From positions 1 through 64,000 of the forward strand of contig JANXDG010000035.1 in the NCBI GenBank assembly GCA_025059805.1: a stretch of DNA of 64,000 nt, given 5' to 3'. Below the pieces are notes generated by a model. It searched no databases, was not told the DNA's origin, and saw nothing but the letters and a program-made list of their open reading frames with translations. The position numbers were made by a program, and so were the translations under genes. This stretch comes from Endomicrobiia bacterium (GTDB lineage: Bacteria; Elusimicrobiota; Endomicrobiia; DTEH01). Below, one piece after another: positions 17,477 to 26,598 of the stretch. The stretch's first letter is position 1. Every line of letters begins with the position of its first letter.

Positions 17477-19417
17477 TTAGCTATTTATGCGTGCTGATAG
17501 ATCCAAAAGATTTAACTCTGCTAATTTTTTCTTAGATGGCCAGCCACTATTAAGATTCCAATCACGAAGTTCATAATATTCTTTTATCATACGTTTAAGG
17601 TTTGCAGTTTGTCCCTTACCTGGGCCTGATGGCATAGGTTCGTCAGTGAAACGTTTTGGCAAAGTATCGTCCGAGGGTTTCAATCCTTCACGTAAATTAA
17701 ATAAACGTTTTAAGTTTTGTATACGTTCACCTATCAGCATAAGTTCATCTACTGAACCAAATTTATCTTCTCCTGTAACCAGAGGCAAAACTTCAGCAAA
17801 ATCTTCAATCCAGAATATTGGTGGCCAACCACAAGTGTACCAACAAACAATTAAAGAATCGCGAATACAAAAAATATCTTCCGTAACTTTCACAGCATAC
17901 GCTTTATAATCTTCAGAATATGGATTACATAAACGGTTTAATATTTCTTCTTGTTGCTTTTTTGTTTTCCCTTCAAATAATTTCCAATAACGTTTCCTTG
18001 CAGCTTCTTTGTATCCTAACTGGTCAACTGTTACTAAACTTCTTAAATGGTCAGCACCACGTGCTCCTACTGCATGTGTTAACCCTACAGACCTATGAGT
18101 TCTACCGTCTTGTCCTGAAATTTCTTGACCTTTCACATGTAGTGCAAACGGTTCTGTATCCTTACCAAGTTTCTCAGAAGCAATCTTTACACCTTCTGCA
18201 AGAAGGTTGCCAATACCTTTCCTAAACGCAATTTTATGCATAAGTTCAATCACAGGTTCTTTGTTACCCCAGCGAAGGTCTAAATTGTCAACTTGAGATT
18301 TTTTCACAACACCTTTCTCTACACATTCTATTATAAAACTAATCACTGCACCAACTGAAATCTGGTCGTACCCATAACGGTTACAAAGGTCTGAAACATA
18401 TAATATAAAATCATAATCATCCACACCTATATTTGAACCAAAAAATGCCGTACCTTCGTATTCAGGTCCTTCAACAGTGAAGTTTGGCATCCAGGGGTTG
18501 TTCTGTGAGGTAGTATATACTTCCTTACACGCGTTGGTACAACCAAAACATGCTCTTGGCCTACCTTGGAAATGCTCCGCTAAATATTCAGCTGCGAGTT
18601 TATCCGCTCCTTCAAATATACCGTCAGAATGGTTCCTGGTGATAAGTTCACCGATTGCTTGTTTTGCAGAAACAAGTAAATTTGTACCGTAACGGAACAT
18701 CTGTTTCGCACGAGGATCTTCAATAACTTTACGATGAGCATTTTTTGCAAGTTCATAAAATTTATCAGGTTGTGCAACAGAAATTTTTTTGTTACCCTTA
18801 CATACGATTGCTTTAAGTTTTTTACTACCCCATACTGCACCCATACCACTTCTGCCAAATGCACGATATAGGTTACTCATCACACAAGCATACCTTACTA
18901 AATTTTCGCCTGCCTGTCCTATGCAAAGAACCTGTGAATCTGGATATTGACGGTAAAGTTCAAGTGTAACTTCCCTTGCATCCTTACCCCAGAGATGTTG
19001 TGCTGGAATAATTTTAACTTCAGTATCAGAAATTGTGATATAAACAGGTTTCTTAGACATACCTTCTATTATAACTAAATCATATCCCGCAGATTTTAAT
19101 TCTCTAGCGAAGAAACCACCACAGTTTGATTCACCCCAGAAACCTGTAAGTGGCGATTTTGCACCCATAACAAACCTTCCTGACGACGGCCAAAGTGTCC
19201 CAGTAACAGGTCCTACTGCAATTAAGATTTTGTTATTTTCTGATAATGGATTACATTTCGCTGGTATCTCATTAAACATATAATACGCAAGGAAACCGTC
19301 ACCACCAAGATAAGAACGTATAACTTCGTCTGGGATAGTTTCTGAAGTAACTTTGTTTGTGGTAAGATTTATTCGGAGAAGTTTTTGATTATATCCTTTA
19401 CCTATAAATATTGCCAT
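17477..19417 (-). CDS. Aldehyde:ferredoxin oxidoreductase, W/Mo-bispterin (AOR-3)
   Basis: A 646-residue AOR-family protein. It has the standard cluster ligands Cys290, Cys293 and Cys297 (CFGCTNAC), and the distal ligand in IVCWYTCGWPP (about Cys525). The pterin segments are NCGGFFARELKSAGYD, where Arg replaces the Pro of the other two copies, and EISGQDGRTHRSVGLTHAVG. The three window copies share order and landmarks but are clearly diverged, so they are old paralogues and not recent duplicates. The next gene upstream is moaD-like. A four-cluster ferredoxin lies just beyond it, so ferredoxin, MoaD, AOR-3 and AOR-2 form one transcriptional block. Confidence 0.95.
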   Translation of the reverse strand: MAIFIGKGYNQKLLRINLTTNKVTSETIPDEVIRSYLGGDGFLAYYMFNEIPAKCNPLSENNKILIAVGPVTGTLWPSSGRFVMGAKSPLTGFWGESNCGGFFARELKSAGYDLVIIEGMSKKPVYITISDTEVKIIPAQHLWGKDAREVTLELYRQYPDSQVLCIGQAGENLVRYACVMSNLYRAFGRSGMGAVWGSKKLKAIVCKGNKKISVAQPDKFYELAKNAHRKVIEDPRAKQMFRYGTNLLVSAKQAIGELITRNHSDGIFEGADKLAAEYLAEHFQGRPRACFGCTNACKEVYTTSQNNPWMPNFTVEGPEYEGTAFFGSNIGVDDYDFILYVSDLCNRYGYDQISVGAVISFIIECVEKGVVKKSQVDNLDLRWGNKEPVIELMHKIAFRKGIGNLLAEGVKIASEKLGKDTEPFALHVKGQEISGQDGRTHRSVGLTHAVGARGADHLRSLVTVDQLGYKEAARKRYWKLFEGKTKKQQEEILNRLCNPYSEDYKAYAVKVTEDIFCIRDSLIVCWYTCGWPPIFWIEDFAEVLPLVTGEDKFGSVDELMLIGERIQNLKRLFNLREGLKPSDDTLPKRFTDEPMPSGPGKGQTANLKRMIKEYYELRDWNLNSGWPSKKKLAELNLLDLSARINS

Positions 19418-19471
19418 AATATTTCTCCTAATAGATTTTTGTGCTTAAAAATACAAAGAACAATAAGGTTC

Positions 19472-19765
19472 CTATCCGCCAGCGATTGGCGGAAATATAT
19501 GTATTTCTTGCCCATCTTTAAGTTTTGTTCTTTTAAACTTATTATGGTCAACTGTTTTACCGTCAATTAAAAAAATAAAATAATCTTTTACTTTACCAGA
19601 AGAATCGCATAATGTTGAAACAAACGGTTCTTTAAATTTTTGTTTAAGTATTTCAATTACTTCATACAAATTTTCTGCTTCAACCTCTGTTTTATCAACA
19701 CCAACTTTTTCCCTTAATATTGTATAAAATCGTACAGTAACTTTTTTCTTTCTCTTTGCCTTCAT
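19472..19765 (-). CDS. MoaD/ThiS-like sulfur-carrier protein
   Basis: A 97-residue ubiquitin-fold protein. It begins with a basic tail, then VTVRFYTILREKVGVDKTEV and ends with LKDGQEIHIFPPIAGG. The C-terminal Gly-Gly is the residue pair that is thiocarboxylated to donate sulfur. The family delivers sulfur for the dithiolene of molybdopterin/tungstopterin (MoaD) or for thiazole (ThiS). Its place directly before two AOR genes supports a pterin role. moaE, moeB and the other cofactor genes are absent from the window. It is about 10-15 residues longer than E. coli MoaD. Confidence 0.9.
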   Translation of the reverse strand: MKAKRKKKVTVRFYTILREKVGVDKTEVEAENLYEVIEILKQKFKEPFVSTLCDSSGKVKDYFIFLIDGKTVDHNKFKRTKLKDGQEIHIFPPIAGG

Positions 19766-19824
19766 TGAAGTGTATATGAAATTTTTTATGGACTTACCTG
19801 CAAATAAATTAGTAGAAAAATTTT

Positions 19825-20292
19825 CTATTCTTTAGATGACAATTGTTGATCAGCAACTTTATGTCTAATTTCTGTGGTTATAGAATCCACCTCTTTATAT
19901 TCCAAAGCAGATGAAGGACAAAACTGTACACATTGTGGCTCACCTTTGCATAAGTCACATTTTACAGGAACAGCTAATTCTTCGTCAAAACTTATACTAC
20001 CATAGGGACAGGTGTAAACACATAGTTTACAACCAATACATTTTTTGTAATCAATAACCACAGCGTTTGTAGCTAAATCTCTGCATAAAGCACTAACTGC
20101 ACAAACTTTCATACAAGGTGCAGATTCACATTGAGAACATACTGTGGGCACATCACGAGATAATTCATCATATTTTATCACACGTATGGCAGCAAGTGTA
20201 GTCTTATGAGTTTTATAATGATACATACTGCAGGCAAGTTCACAAACTTTACAACCAACACATTTTTTCGGTTGGACAACTAAACTTTTCAT
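19825..20292 (-). CDS. Four-cluster [4Fe-4S] ferredoxin (third copy)
   Basis: A 155-residue polyferredoxin with cysteine groups CVGCKVCELACS, CSQCESAPCMKVCA, CIGCKLCVYTCP and CDLCKGEPQCVQFCP. The four-cluster layout is the same as in the two ferredoxins near 10.5 and 11.6 kb. It lies 59 nt before moaD and the AOR-3/AOR-2 pair, so it is likely the electron-transfer subunit of one or both. It ends in a charged tail (ADQQLSSKE). No transport signal is seen. Confidence 0.92.
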   Translation of the reverse strand: MKSLVVQPKKCVGCKVCELACSMYHYKTHKTTLAAIRVIKYDELSRDVPTVCSQCESAPCMKVCAVSALCRDLATNAVVIDYKKCIGCKLCVYTCPYGSISFDEELAVPVKCDLCKGEPQCVQFCPSSALEYKEVDSITTEIRHKVADQQLSSKE

Positions 20293-20317
20293 ATTAAATT
20301 TGTTCGGTAGGATTGGT

Positions 20318-21688
20318 TTAATATATTATATTTTTATACTTTTCAAGGTATTCATTAAAAATCTTCTGTTCATCAAAATTAACAAAATGTCCCTCATGAA
20401 CTAAAACCTTACCATTTACTATAACTGTATCTGCTATTTGTGTATCACCACAATAAAGTAACGCTGCTAGTGGGTCGTCCATAGCACCAGTGTACCCTAT
20501 TTTATCTATTCTAAACATTACAATATCAGCAGCATTACCAGGTTTTATACAACCAATATCGTCTCTATTTAACACTTTTGCACCGCCACGTGTCGCAATC
20601 CAAAACACATCTTCTGCTGAGATACTGTCAGGCCCTGTAAAATATTTATGTACAAGTAAACACTGCCTAAGTTCAAGCAACATATTTGAACTATCATTAC
20701 TTGCTGAACCATCCACTGCCAAACTTACATTTACATTATTATCCAACATTGTCCTTAACTTCATAATTCCTGAACCTAATCTTAAGTTTGAAGTTGGACA
20801 ATGTGAAACACCGCTTTTGGCAAGTGCTAATTTTTTAATTTCTTCGTCAGTAAGGTAAATACTGTGAGCAAAAAAACAAAATTGTTCCAACCAACCACAA
20901 GATTCTAAATATTCAAGCGGCCTCATACAATGTTTATCTATACAGAATATTTCTTCATCTTTAGTTTCAGCAAGATGCGTGTGACATAGTAATTTGTTCT
21001 TCTTTGCATAATCTACTGTTTGTTTAAGCAATTCTTCTGTAACAGAAAACGGAGAACAAGGAGCTAAAATTATCTGTGTCATAGAAAACTTGCTGTTATC
21101 GTGATATTTTTTTACTACTCGTTCATAATCTTTCAATATCTCATCTTCCGTTTGTACAACTTCATCAGGTGGTAGACCACCTTTTGACCTGCCACGTGAC
21201 ATCGCACCACGACACGGGAAGAATCTTAATCCAACTTCTTTCGCAGTTTCAATTTCGTAATCCAAAAGGTTAGCAGGTTGGTTTTTAGGAAATACATAAA
21301 ACATATCTACAGAAGAAGTACAACCTGTCAACAATAATTCTAAACAAGCAATTTTTGTTGAAAAAACTACAGTGTCAGGATTCAAAATTTTCGCCCAGAT
21401 GTTATATAAATACAGAAGCCAATCAAATAATTTTTTATCCTGTGTGTTTTTCAAAACACGTGTTAATGTTTGATAAAAATGATGATGTGTATTTATAAAC
21501 CCAGGTAAAACTACACAATTTTTAGCACTGATTATTTCACAATCGTTTATGTTAATATTTTTCGGTAAAGTACTGCCAACATATGAGATTACATTATCTT
21601 CAATCAGAACACATCCATTTGCGTACTTTGTTTTGTTATCATCCATCGTTGCAATAAGAAACGCATCTTTAATCAATAATTTTTTCAT
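20318..21688 (-). CDS. 8-oxoguanine deaminase-like amidohydrolase
   Basis: A 456-residue metal-dependent amidohydrolase of the TrzA/AtzB subgroup. The metal and catalytic motifs are PGFINTHHHFYQT (HxH), CHTHLAET, FAHSIYL and AVDGSASNDSSN. The segment FFPCRGAMSRGRSKGGLPPD strongly resembles the substrate loop of the characterised 8-oxoguanine deaminases, which convert 8-oxoguanine to uric acid; related hydroxyatrazine and guanine deaminases are the alternatives. The length fits (about 450). It heads the redox block, 25 nt before the third ferredoxin. A purine-salvage or damage-removal role in an anaerobe is unexpected and worth testing. Confidence 0.8.
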   Translation of the reverse strand: MKKLLIKDAFLIATMDDNKTKYANGCVLIEDNVISYVGSTLPKNININDCEIISAKNCVVLPGFINTHHHFYQTLTRVLKNTQDKKLFDWLLYLYNIWAKILNPDTVVFSTKIACLELLLTGCTSSVDMFYVFPKNQPANLLDYEIETAKEVGLRFFPCRGAMSRGRSKGGLPPDEVVQTEDEILKDYERVVKKYHDNSKFSMTQIILAPCSPFSVTEELLKQTVDYAKKNKLLCHTHLAETKDEEIFCIDKHCMRPLEYLESCGWLEQFCFFAHSIYLTDEEIKKLALAKSGVSHCPTSNLRLGSGIMKLRTMLDNNVNVSLAVDGSASNDSSNMLLELRQCLLVHKYFTGPDSISAEDVFWIATRGGAKVLNRDDIGCIKPGNAADIVMFRIDKIGYTGAMDDPLAALLYCGDTQIADTVIVNGKVLVHEGHFVNFDEQKIFNEYLEKYKNIIY

Positions 21689-21707
21689 TATTTTCTAAGG
21701 AAACGTT

Positions 21708-22295
21708 TTATTTATGAACATTTATAAGTTCCTGTACATAATGTTCCAACCTTGAAATGTATCTGTTTACTCTATAGTTAAAATAATGATAAAACGCAAT
21801 TGTTGGTATAGCGACGATAAGTCCAGCTGCTGTTGTTATCAACGCTTCAGCAATACCTTTTGCGACAACCTGTGGTGATGCATATCCAGCAGTAGCTATT
21901 GATTCAAAAGCTTTTATCATACCAAACACAGTACCGGTAAAACCTAAAAGTGTAGAGACAGAAGCTATCGCAGCAAGTAGTGGTAAGAAACGTTCAAGCT
22001 TTGGTATTTGTTGCTCTGCTGTATCCCGCAGGATCTCTTCAAAGTTTATTGAAAAAAATTCGTCTATTCCTCTAATAAATATATCTTTCAAAATAACTGG
22101 CAGTTTTTCTACAATCTTTTTTGCTTTATCCATTTCTTTCTTTGAAATTAACTCTAATGTTTTTTCTACCAATGCGGGGTTGATTTTGACCGTTGAAAAG
22201 AAAATAAGCCTTTCAATAATAATTGTAATAGAAACTACCGAACAAAGTAATATAGGATACATTATAATTCCACCTTTAAGAAAATATTCTATCAT
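21708..22295 (-). CDS. MotA/TolQ/ExbB-family proton channel
   Basis: A 195-residue inner-membrane protein with three spans, near residues 10-28, 108-130 and 145-168. The conserved channel region reads LPLLAAIASVSTLLGFTGTV followed by FGMIKAFESIA and ending GIAEALITTAAGLIVAIPTI, the hallmark of TolQ/ExbB/MotA proton channels. No TolR/ExbD partner (single-span with Asp) is adjacent. It is followed 20 nt later by the deaminase gene and preceded by a barrel protein and a TPR protein, a grouping that recalls Tol-Pal or energised outer-membrane systems. It could power an unidentified motor; this is inference. Confidence 0.9.
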   Translation of the reverse strand: MIEYFLKGGIIMYPILLCSVVSITIIIERLIFFSTVKINPALVEKTLELISKKEMDKAKKIVEKLPVILKDIFIRGIDEFFSINFEEILRDTAEQQIPKLERFLPLLAAIASVSTLLGFTGTVFGMIKAFESIATAGYASPQVVAKGIAEALITTAAGLIVAIPTIAFYHYFNYRVNRYISRLEHYVQELINVHK

Positions 22296-22307
22296 ATTTC
22301 CTCCCAG

Positions 22308-23780
22308 TTAAATTTTTATTTGCGCTCCAAATCTTATATATTCAGGCATATAAATACCTGGTTGCAAATAATGTTTGTTTGCTAGAGAAACTTGATAAAT
22401 TAGATTTAAAAAAATATTTTTATTAACTTTATAAACTAAACAACTATTAGATACACACCAGGAAGAAATTCCGTCATCAATATTCACTTTTATATCGTCA
22501 TTATAAAGAAACTTTTGTACAAATTCAAAATTTTTATGAAACATTTTACTAAAAACTACTTCTGATGTCAACTTGGGTATAAAATATGTATTTTCTGGAA
22601 TTATTAGATAGCTTAATACAAAAGAATTGTTGAAACCTATATATTTAAAATTAGATGCAATGCTTAACTTACTGACTGTTACGTTGTCTTGAAAATGCGG
22701 TTTAACTAAGTTGCTATCAAAAATATAAGTTGGAAATTTAGTATAATAAGTATTTGTGTACACTCCAGCTATTGAACAGTTATTCTTCCTGTATTCAATT
22801 CCTAAAGTTGTTTCCTTCCTTTCTGAAAAATAAATTTTGTCATTTGTACTAAAAGTTATTTCTGGTAATGATATAAAATAAGTTTCTAAATATTTATAAT
22901 ACAGATCTTTTGTAAACGATAGTTTGATGTTGTAAAACGATAGTTTATATTTTATTTCTGCTAAAGTGTACCAATCACTGTTTTCTTTATCTAAATCTAT
23001 GGATATCCTCATTGACATTCTTTTCAAAAATAAATCATTTGATACGATCTCGCCTGAAATAAAAAAATAATTGGTATCATCTAACTGTAATAACCTTATA
23101 CCTACAGATGAAAGAACTTTGTCAGATACAAATAAATTACCATTTAAGGTGTTAGTTATAAAAGATTTTGAAATAGTACCGTTATTAAGTGTAATATAAT
23201 TAATCTGTGGTGTATATCTAATACTAAAATCACTGGAAAAAATTTTCTCAACCTTCCCTTCAAAATTAAACAAATTTTTAGCAGATAAAAAATTATCATG
23301 CTGAAATTTTGTATCTACAGTAAACACAAATGAATTTAAAACCTGTTGTATTTTCGCATCATAGAAATATTGCGACCAATCCTTAAAATGGTTGGTAATG
23401 TTATTATTTTGACCCAATGAAATACCAAATTTACCCCTATTTGAAAATAAATTTGTTCTTATCAAAACACTTTGCCCTATACCAAAGTTCATCTGCGCTA
23501 TTTTTTCATTATGTGGCACTGCAGGAGATAATACATCTGTCGTCAGAAGCTGCTTACCAAACTCTGGCTGGACAAATTTTTGGTAAGGTAAGGTTATTTC
23601 ATCAAATTCTACTGAAGGTGTTTCGTATAACCTAGGTGTATGATAAAATTTAAACTCAAAAGGAATCAAATCTTCATCATACACCTGACTGTAAGTACTA
23701 ACTTCTACTTCTTGTGCAAAAACGAAATATCTAAAAATTATATAACAACAGAATAAAAATAAATATTTTATATTCTTCAC
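22308..23780 (-). CDS. Predicted outer-membrane beta-barrel protein
   Basis: A 490-residue protein with a signal peptide (MKNIKYLFLFCCYIIFRYFV, then FAQE) and a body of alternating amphipathic strands rich in Asn, Tyr, Phe and Ser. It ends YIRFGAQIKI, a short strand of the kind used as an outer-membrane insertion signal. No named family is recognised. It lies between the TPR protein and the TolQ-like channel with 12-19 nt gaps. The three genes may encode a small envelope module. It may be a porin-like or structural barrel; substrate and function are unknown. Confidence 0.7.
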   Translation of the reverse strand: MKNIKYLFLFCCYIIFRYFVFAQEVEVSTYSQVYDEDLIPFEFKFYHTPRLYETPSVEFDEITLPYQKFVQPEFGKQLLTTDVLSPAVPHNEKIAQMNFGIGQSVLIRTNLFSNRGKFGISLGQNNNITNHFKDWSQYFYDAKIQQVLNSFVFTVDTKFQHDNFLSAKNLFNFEGKVEKIFSSDFSIRYTPQINYITLNNGTISKSFITNTLNGNLFVSDKVLSSVGIRLLQLDDTNYFFISGEIVSNDLFLKRMSMRISIDLDKENSDWYTLAEIKYKLSFYNIKLSFTKDLYYKYLETYFISLPEITFSTNDKIYFSERKETTLGIEYRKNNCSIAGVYTNTYYTKFPTYIFDSNLVKPHFQDNVTVSKLSIASNFKYIGFNNSFVLSYLIIPENTYFIPKLTSEVVFSKMFHKNFEFVQKFLYNDDIKVNIDDGISSWCVSNSCLVYKVNKNIFLNLIYQVSLANKHYLQPGIYMPEYIRFGAQIKI

Positions 23781-23799
23781 TCTAAAATTGAAGAAATAG

Positions 23800-26598
23800 T
23801 TATCTAATTTGTTTAAGTTTCAACTCTGCTTCTTGAGCCCACAACGTGCCCGGATATTTAGTTTTAGAATTGATATATGCCTTTTTAGCTTCATCATAAA
23901 GTTTAAGTTTTTCTGCACATAGACCAACCTTATATTGTGCTTCTGCACAAAGCTGATGTTCTTCTGGGAACAAATAAATTATTCTCAAATATTCAATAGT
24001 TGCTTCTTTATAACGAGATAACTCATAATAACAATCAGCTAAAAGTTTTTGTGCATTTGCAGCTATGTTTTTGTTCTTTGAACCAAGGATGGGTGTGAGT
24101 TTATTTATTACTTCTTCATACTGTTGGTTTTTATACATATCAATTGCTTTTTCATAAAAATACTTATGTGTAAGTTCGGAATCTGTAAAGTCAGAAACCA
24201 ATTTTTTTTCATAAAAATCCATAGCAGCAGCATTGTTTTGTTTACCATAATAACTTATCAATGCTAAACATGACATTACTGCATAGGGAGTTTTAGGATA
24301 AGTAGTAAGAATATTCTTATAAATATTTTCTGCAAAGTTCATCCTACCAGTTACTTCGTATATTTGCGCTGTTTTAAACTCTATGTAAGCGTAGGTATCA
24401 TTATCATTAAAAGATTTTTTTAATAAAGATAGTAATTTCATCGCAGACGTATATAGAGATTTGTTATATAGTTCATCTATTACTGTAACTATCAATTCTT
24501 TCTTAATGGTATCTTCTACTATCTCATTAGATACATACGGTATCACTTGTTCTGCTAAGTAATAAGCTACATCTATTTTATATTTACAAGATAACTTTAT
24601 TACATCTTGAATTTCATTCTTGTTAAAAAATCGGAATGCATCATATGAAAAATTCTTAAATTTTTCCAACACTGCGATTAACGAATTCTCATCGTTTATG
24701 CTATGAAAGTATTTTGTTTGAAAATAGTTAAGTATACACATATACGAAGGTTTCTTGTAAAATTTTTGAAGTTCATTAATTTTCTTAATCGTTATGTCAT
24801 AATATTTTTGTGAAAACGCTATACGTAAAGTCTTAAGTTGTAAATTAAACTTCTTTGTTTCATCTTTCTCCAATACAAGTAATTTATTTAATACTTCTAA
24901 TGCTTTTCTAACATCTTGCTTCATAATTGCAGTGTTATAAAGAATAGCTAACAAATTTCTTTTATTCTCTTCAGGTAAGTTTTCTAATTTCAAAATTTCA
25001 GAAATTTCTCTTTCAACAATTTCAAATTCTCCTTTGTTATATTTATTTAAAACATAAAGCATCTTACATTTAAGTTGTAATTCTGAAGGTATACTGTAAT
25101 TACTATATAACTCTTTTATTAAATTCTCTGCTTCATCAAACTTACCAGTTAACATATACATATCTGCTATAGCAAGTTTGGCAGCTACTACAATGGAATC
25201 GGCAGTCGTGTCTACAGTACTAATCACGTGTTCATAATACTGCTTCGCAATTTCGTATTCACCTTGTAGTTTATGGCATTCAGCAAGTTCGTACTTAACT
25301 ATGCGAATCATCCCTTCGTTTAAATTCTGTTGAAGTAATTTGTTAAGAATAAGTTCTGCAAGATCATATTCTTTTAGTTGTTTATAACATCGTGCTAAAT
25401 ATATATTTGCTGAAATATAATATGAACTACCTTTCTTATTTTTTAATAACGAAAATATTTCGATACTACGTTTAAATTGTTTTTGTTTATAGTAACACAT
25501 AGCAAGCCAGTATAAACCGTCATCATACCACTTGCTTTGAACTTCTTCTTTGAACTTTGTAAACACTTTAATAGCTTCATGATAGTCGCCCACGTTATAA
25601 AGTGTTATTCCTGTCAAGTATATAATGTTATGTTTTAAGTTCAAATCTAAATCTACTGGCAAATTAGATAGTAACCTCAACACATTTTCATATTTCTTCA
25701 AACAGAAATAACAGTATGCAAGTTCTAGTTTAATATACATGTTAGCGTTTTTATCATGTTGTCCTTCAAGTAGCTGTTCATACAATCTTGCTGCATAAAC
25801 AAATTTTCTCTGTTTTGCTAATAATCTTGCAGTATTATATTTAACAATAAACTCAATTTCTGGATGTAGATCGTATTTTTTATTGCCAATCTGACTAAGA
25901 ATTTGTGCAGCATGCTCATATTTCTTCTGTTCTTCTAATATGTTAGATAACCTTAGATTTGCATAGATTGCTAGTTCATGTTGATTATAGTTCGCGATAA
26001 ACTTGTTATAATGTTCAACAGCCATTTTGTAATTTCCTTTAGCATACCAACATTCTGATAAGATGAAGTCTACTTGTGCAAGTAATTCATCATATTCGTT
26101 GTTTAGGTTCTTCCCACTGGTATTTGCTTTAAACAAAGAAATATTATTAATTGCAGAATTGTACTCTCCAAGTTTAAAAGAACAAAATGCTTTATTATAA
26201 TAAAAGTGAGGTATAATTTTTTCATTTAAAAAACTAATATCTAAGCTGTTAAGTAGATCCAAAGCCTTCTCATATTGTGATAATAATATTAACGTATCAG
26301 CAAGCATAAATTTTGCAAAATTTTTGAGATATTCATCAGTATTATCGTTATCTTCTAAAAAGGCTAAATAACAACTACTGGCAAGTTCGTATTTTTTATT
26401 GATATAATATGTGTTAGCTAAGTAAAATAGTACATTACGATCCTGTGTATTTAGATATTCCTGTTTAAAGGTTAACTCAGCGGTTTTGTAATCTTTCTGA
26501 ATAAATGATAATATTCCAATATCTGTACCATATGTTATCCCTTGTATTGTATAAAATAAAAAAATTAAACTAAGTCTAACAATTTTTTTCTCATTCAT
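23800..26598 (-). CDS. Large exported TPR-repeat protein
   Basis: A 932-residue protein with a signal peptide (MNEKKIVRLSLIFLFYTIQG, mature from about ITYG-TD). Almost the whole length consists of ~34-residue TPR helices with the usual pattern, for example ALDLLNSLD, AVEHYNKFIANY and the last unit LYDEAKKAYINSKTKYPG. The repeats resemble YbgF/BamD-type periplasmic TPRs. It probably scaffolds envelope complexes from the periplasm. Its start overlaps the hisS stop by 4 nt. It is encoded just upstream of the barrel and TolQ-like genes. Confidence 0.8.
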   Translation of the reverse strand: MNEKKIVRLSLIFLFYTIQGITYGTDIGILSFIQKDYKTAELTFKQEYLNTQDRNVLFYLANTYYINKKYELASSCYLAFLEDNDNTDEYLKNFAKFMLADTLILLSQYEKALDLLNSLDISFLNEKIIPHFYYNKAFCSFKLGEYNSAINNISLFKANTSGKNLNNEYDELLAQVDFILSECWYAKGNYKMAVEHYNKFIANYNQHELAIYANLRLSNILEEQKKYEHAAQILSQIGNKKYDLHPEIEFIVKYNTARLLAKQRKFVYAARLYEQLLEGQHDKNANMYIKLELAYCYFCLKKYENVLRLLSNLPVDLDLNLKHNIIYLTGITLYNVGDYHEAIKVFTKFKEEVQSKWYDDGLYWLAMCYYKQKQFKRSIEIFSLLKNKKGSSYYISANIYLARCYKQLKEYDLAELILNKLLQQNLNEGMIRIVKYELAECHKLQGEYEIAKQYYEHVISTVDTTADSIVVAAKLAIADMYMLTGKFDEAENLIKELYSNYSIPSELQLKCKMLYVLNKYNKGEFEIVEREISEILKLENLPEENKRNLLAILYNTAIMKQDVRKALEVLNKLLVLEKDETKKFNLQLKTLRIAFSQKYYDITIKKINELQKFYKKPSYMCILNYFQTKYFHSINDENSLIAVLEKFKNFSYDAFRFFNKNEIQDVIKLSCKYKIDVAYYLAEQVIPYVSNEIVEDTIKKELIVTVIDELYNKSLYTSAMKLLSLLKKSFNDNDTYAYIEFKTAQIYEVTGRMNFAENIYKNILTTYPKTPYAVMSCLALISYYGKQNNAAAMDFYEKKLVSDFTDSELTHKYFYEKAIDMYKNQQYEEVINKLTPILGSKNKNIAANAQKLLADCYYELSRYKEATIEYLRIIYLFPEEHQLCAEAQYKVGLCAEKLKLYDEAKKAYINSKTKYPGTLWAQEAELKLKQIR

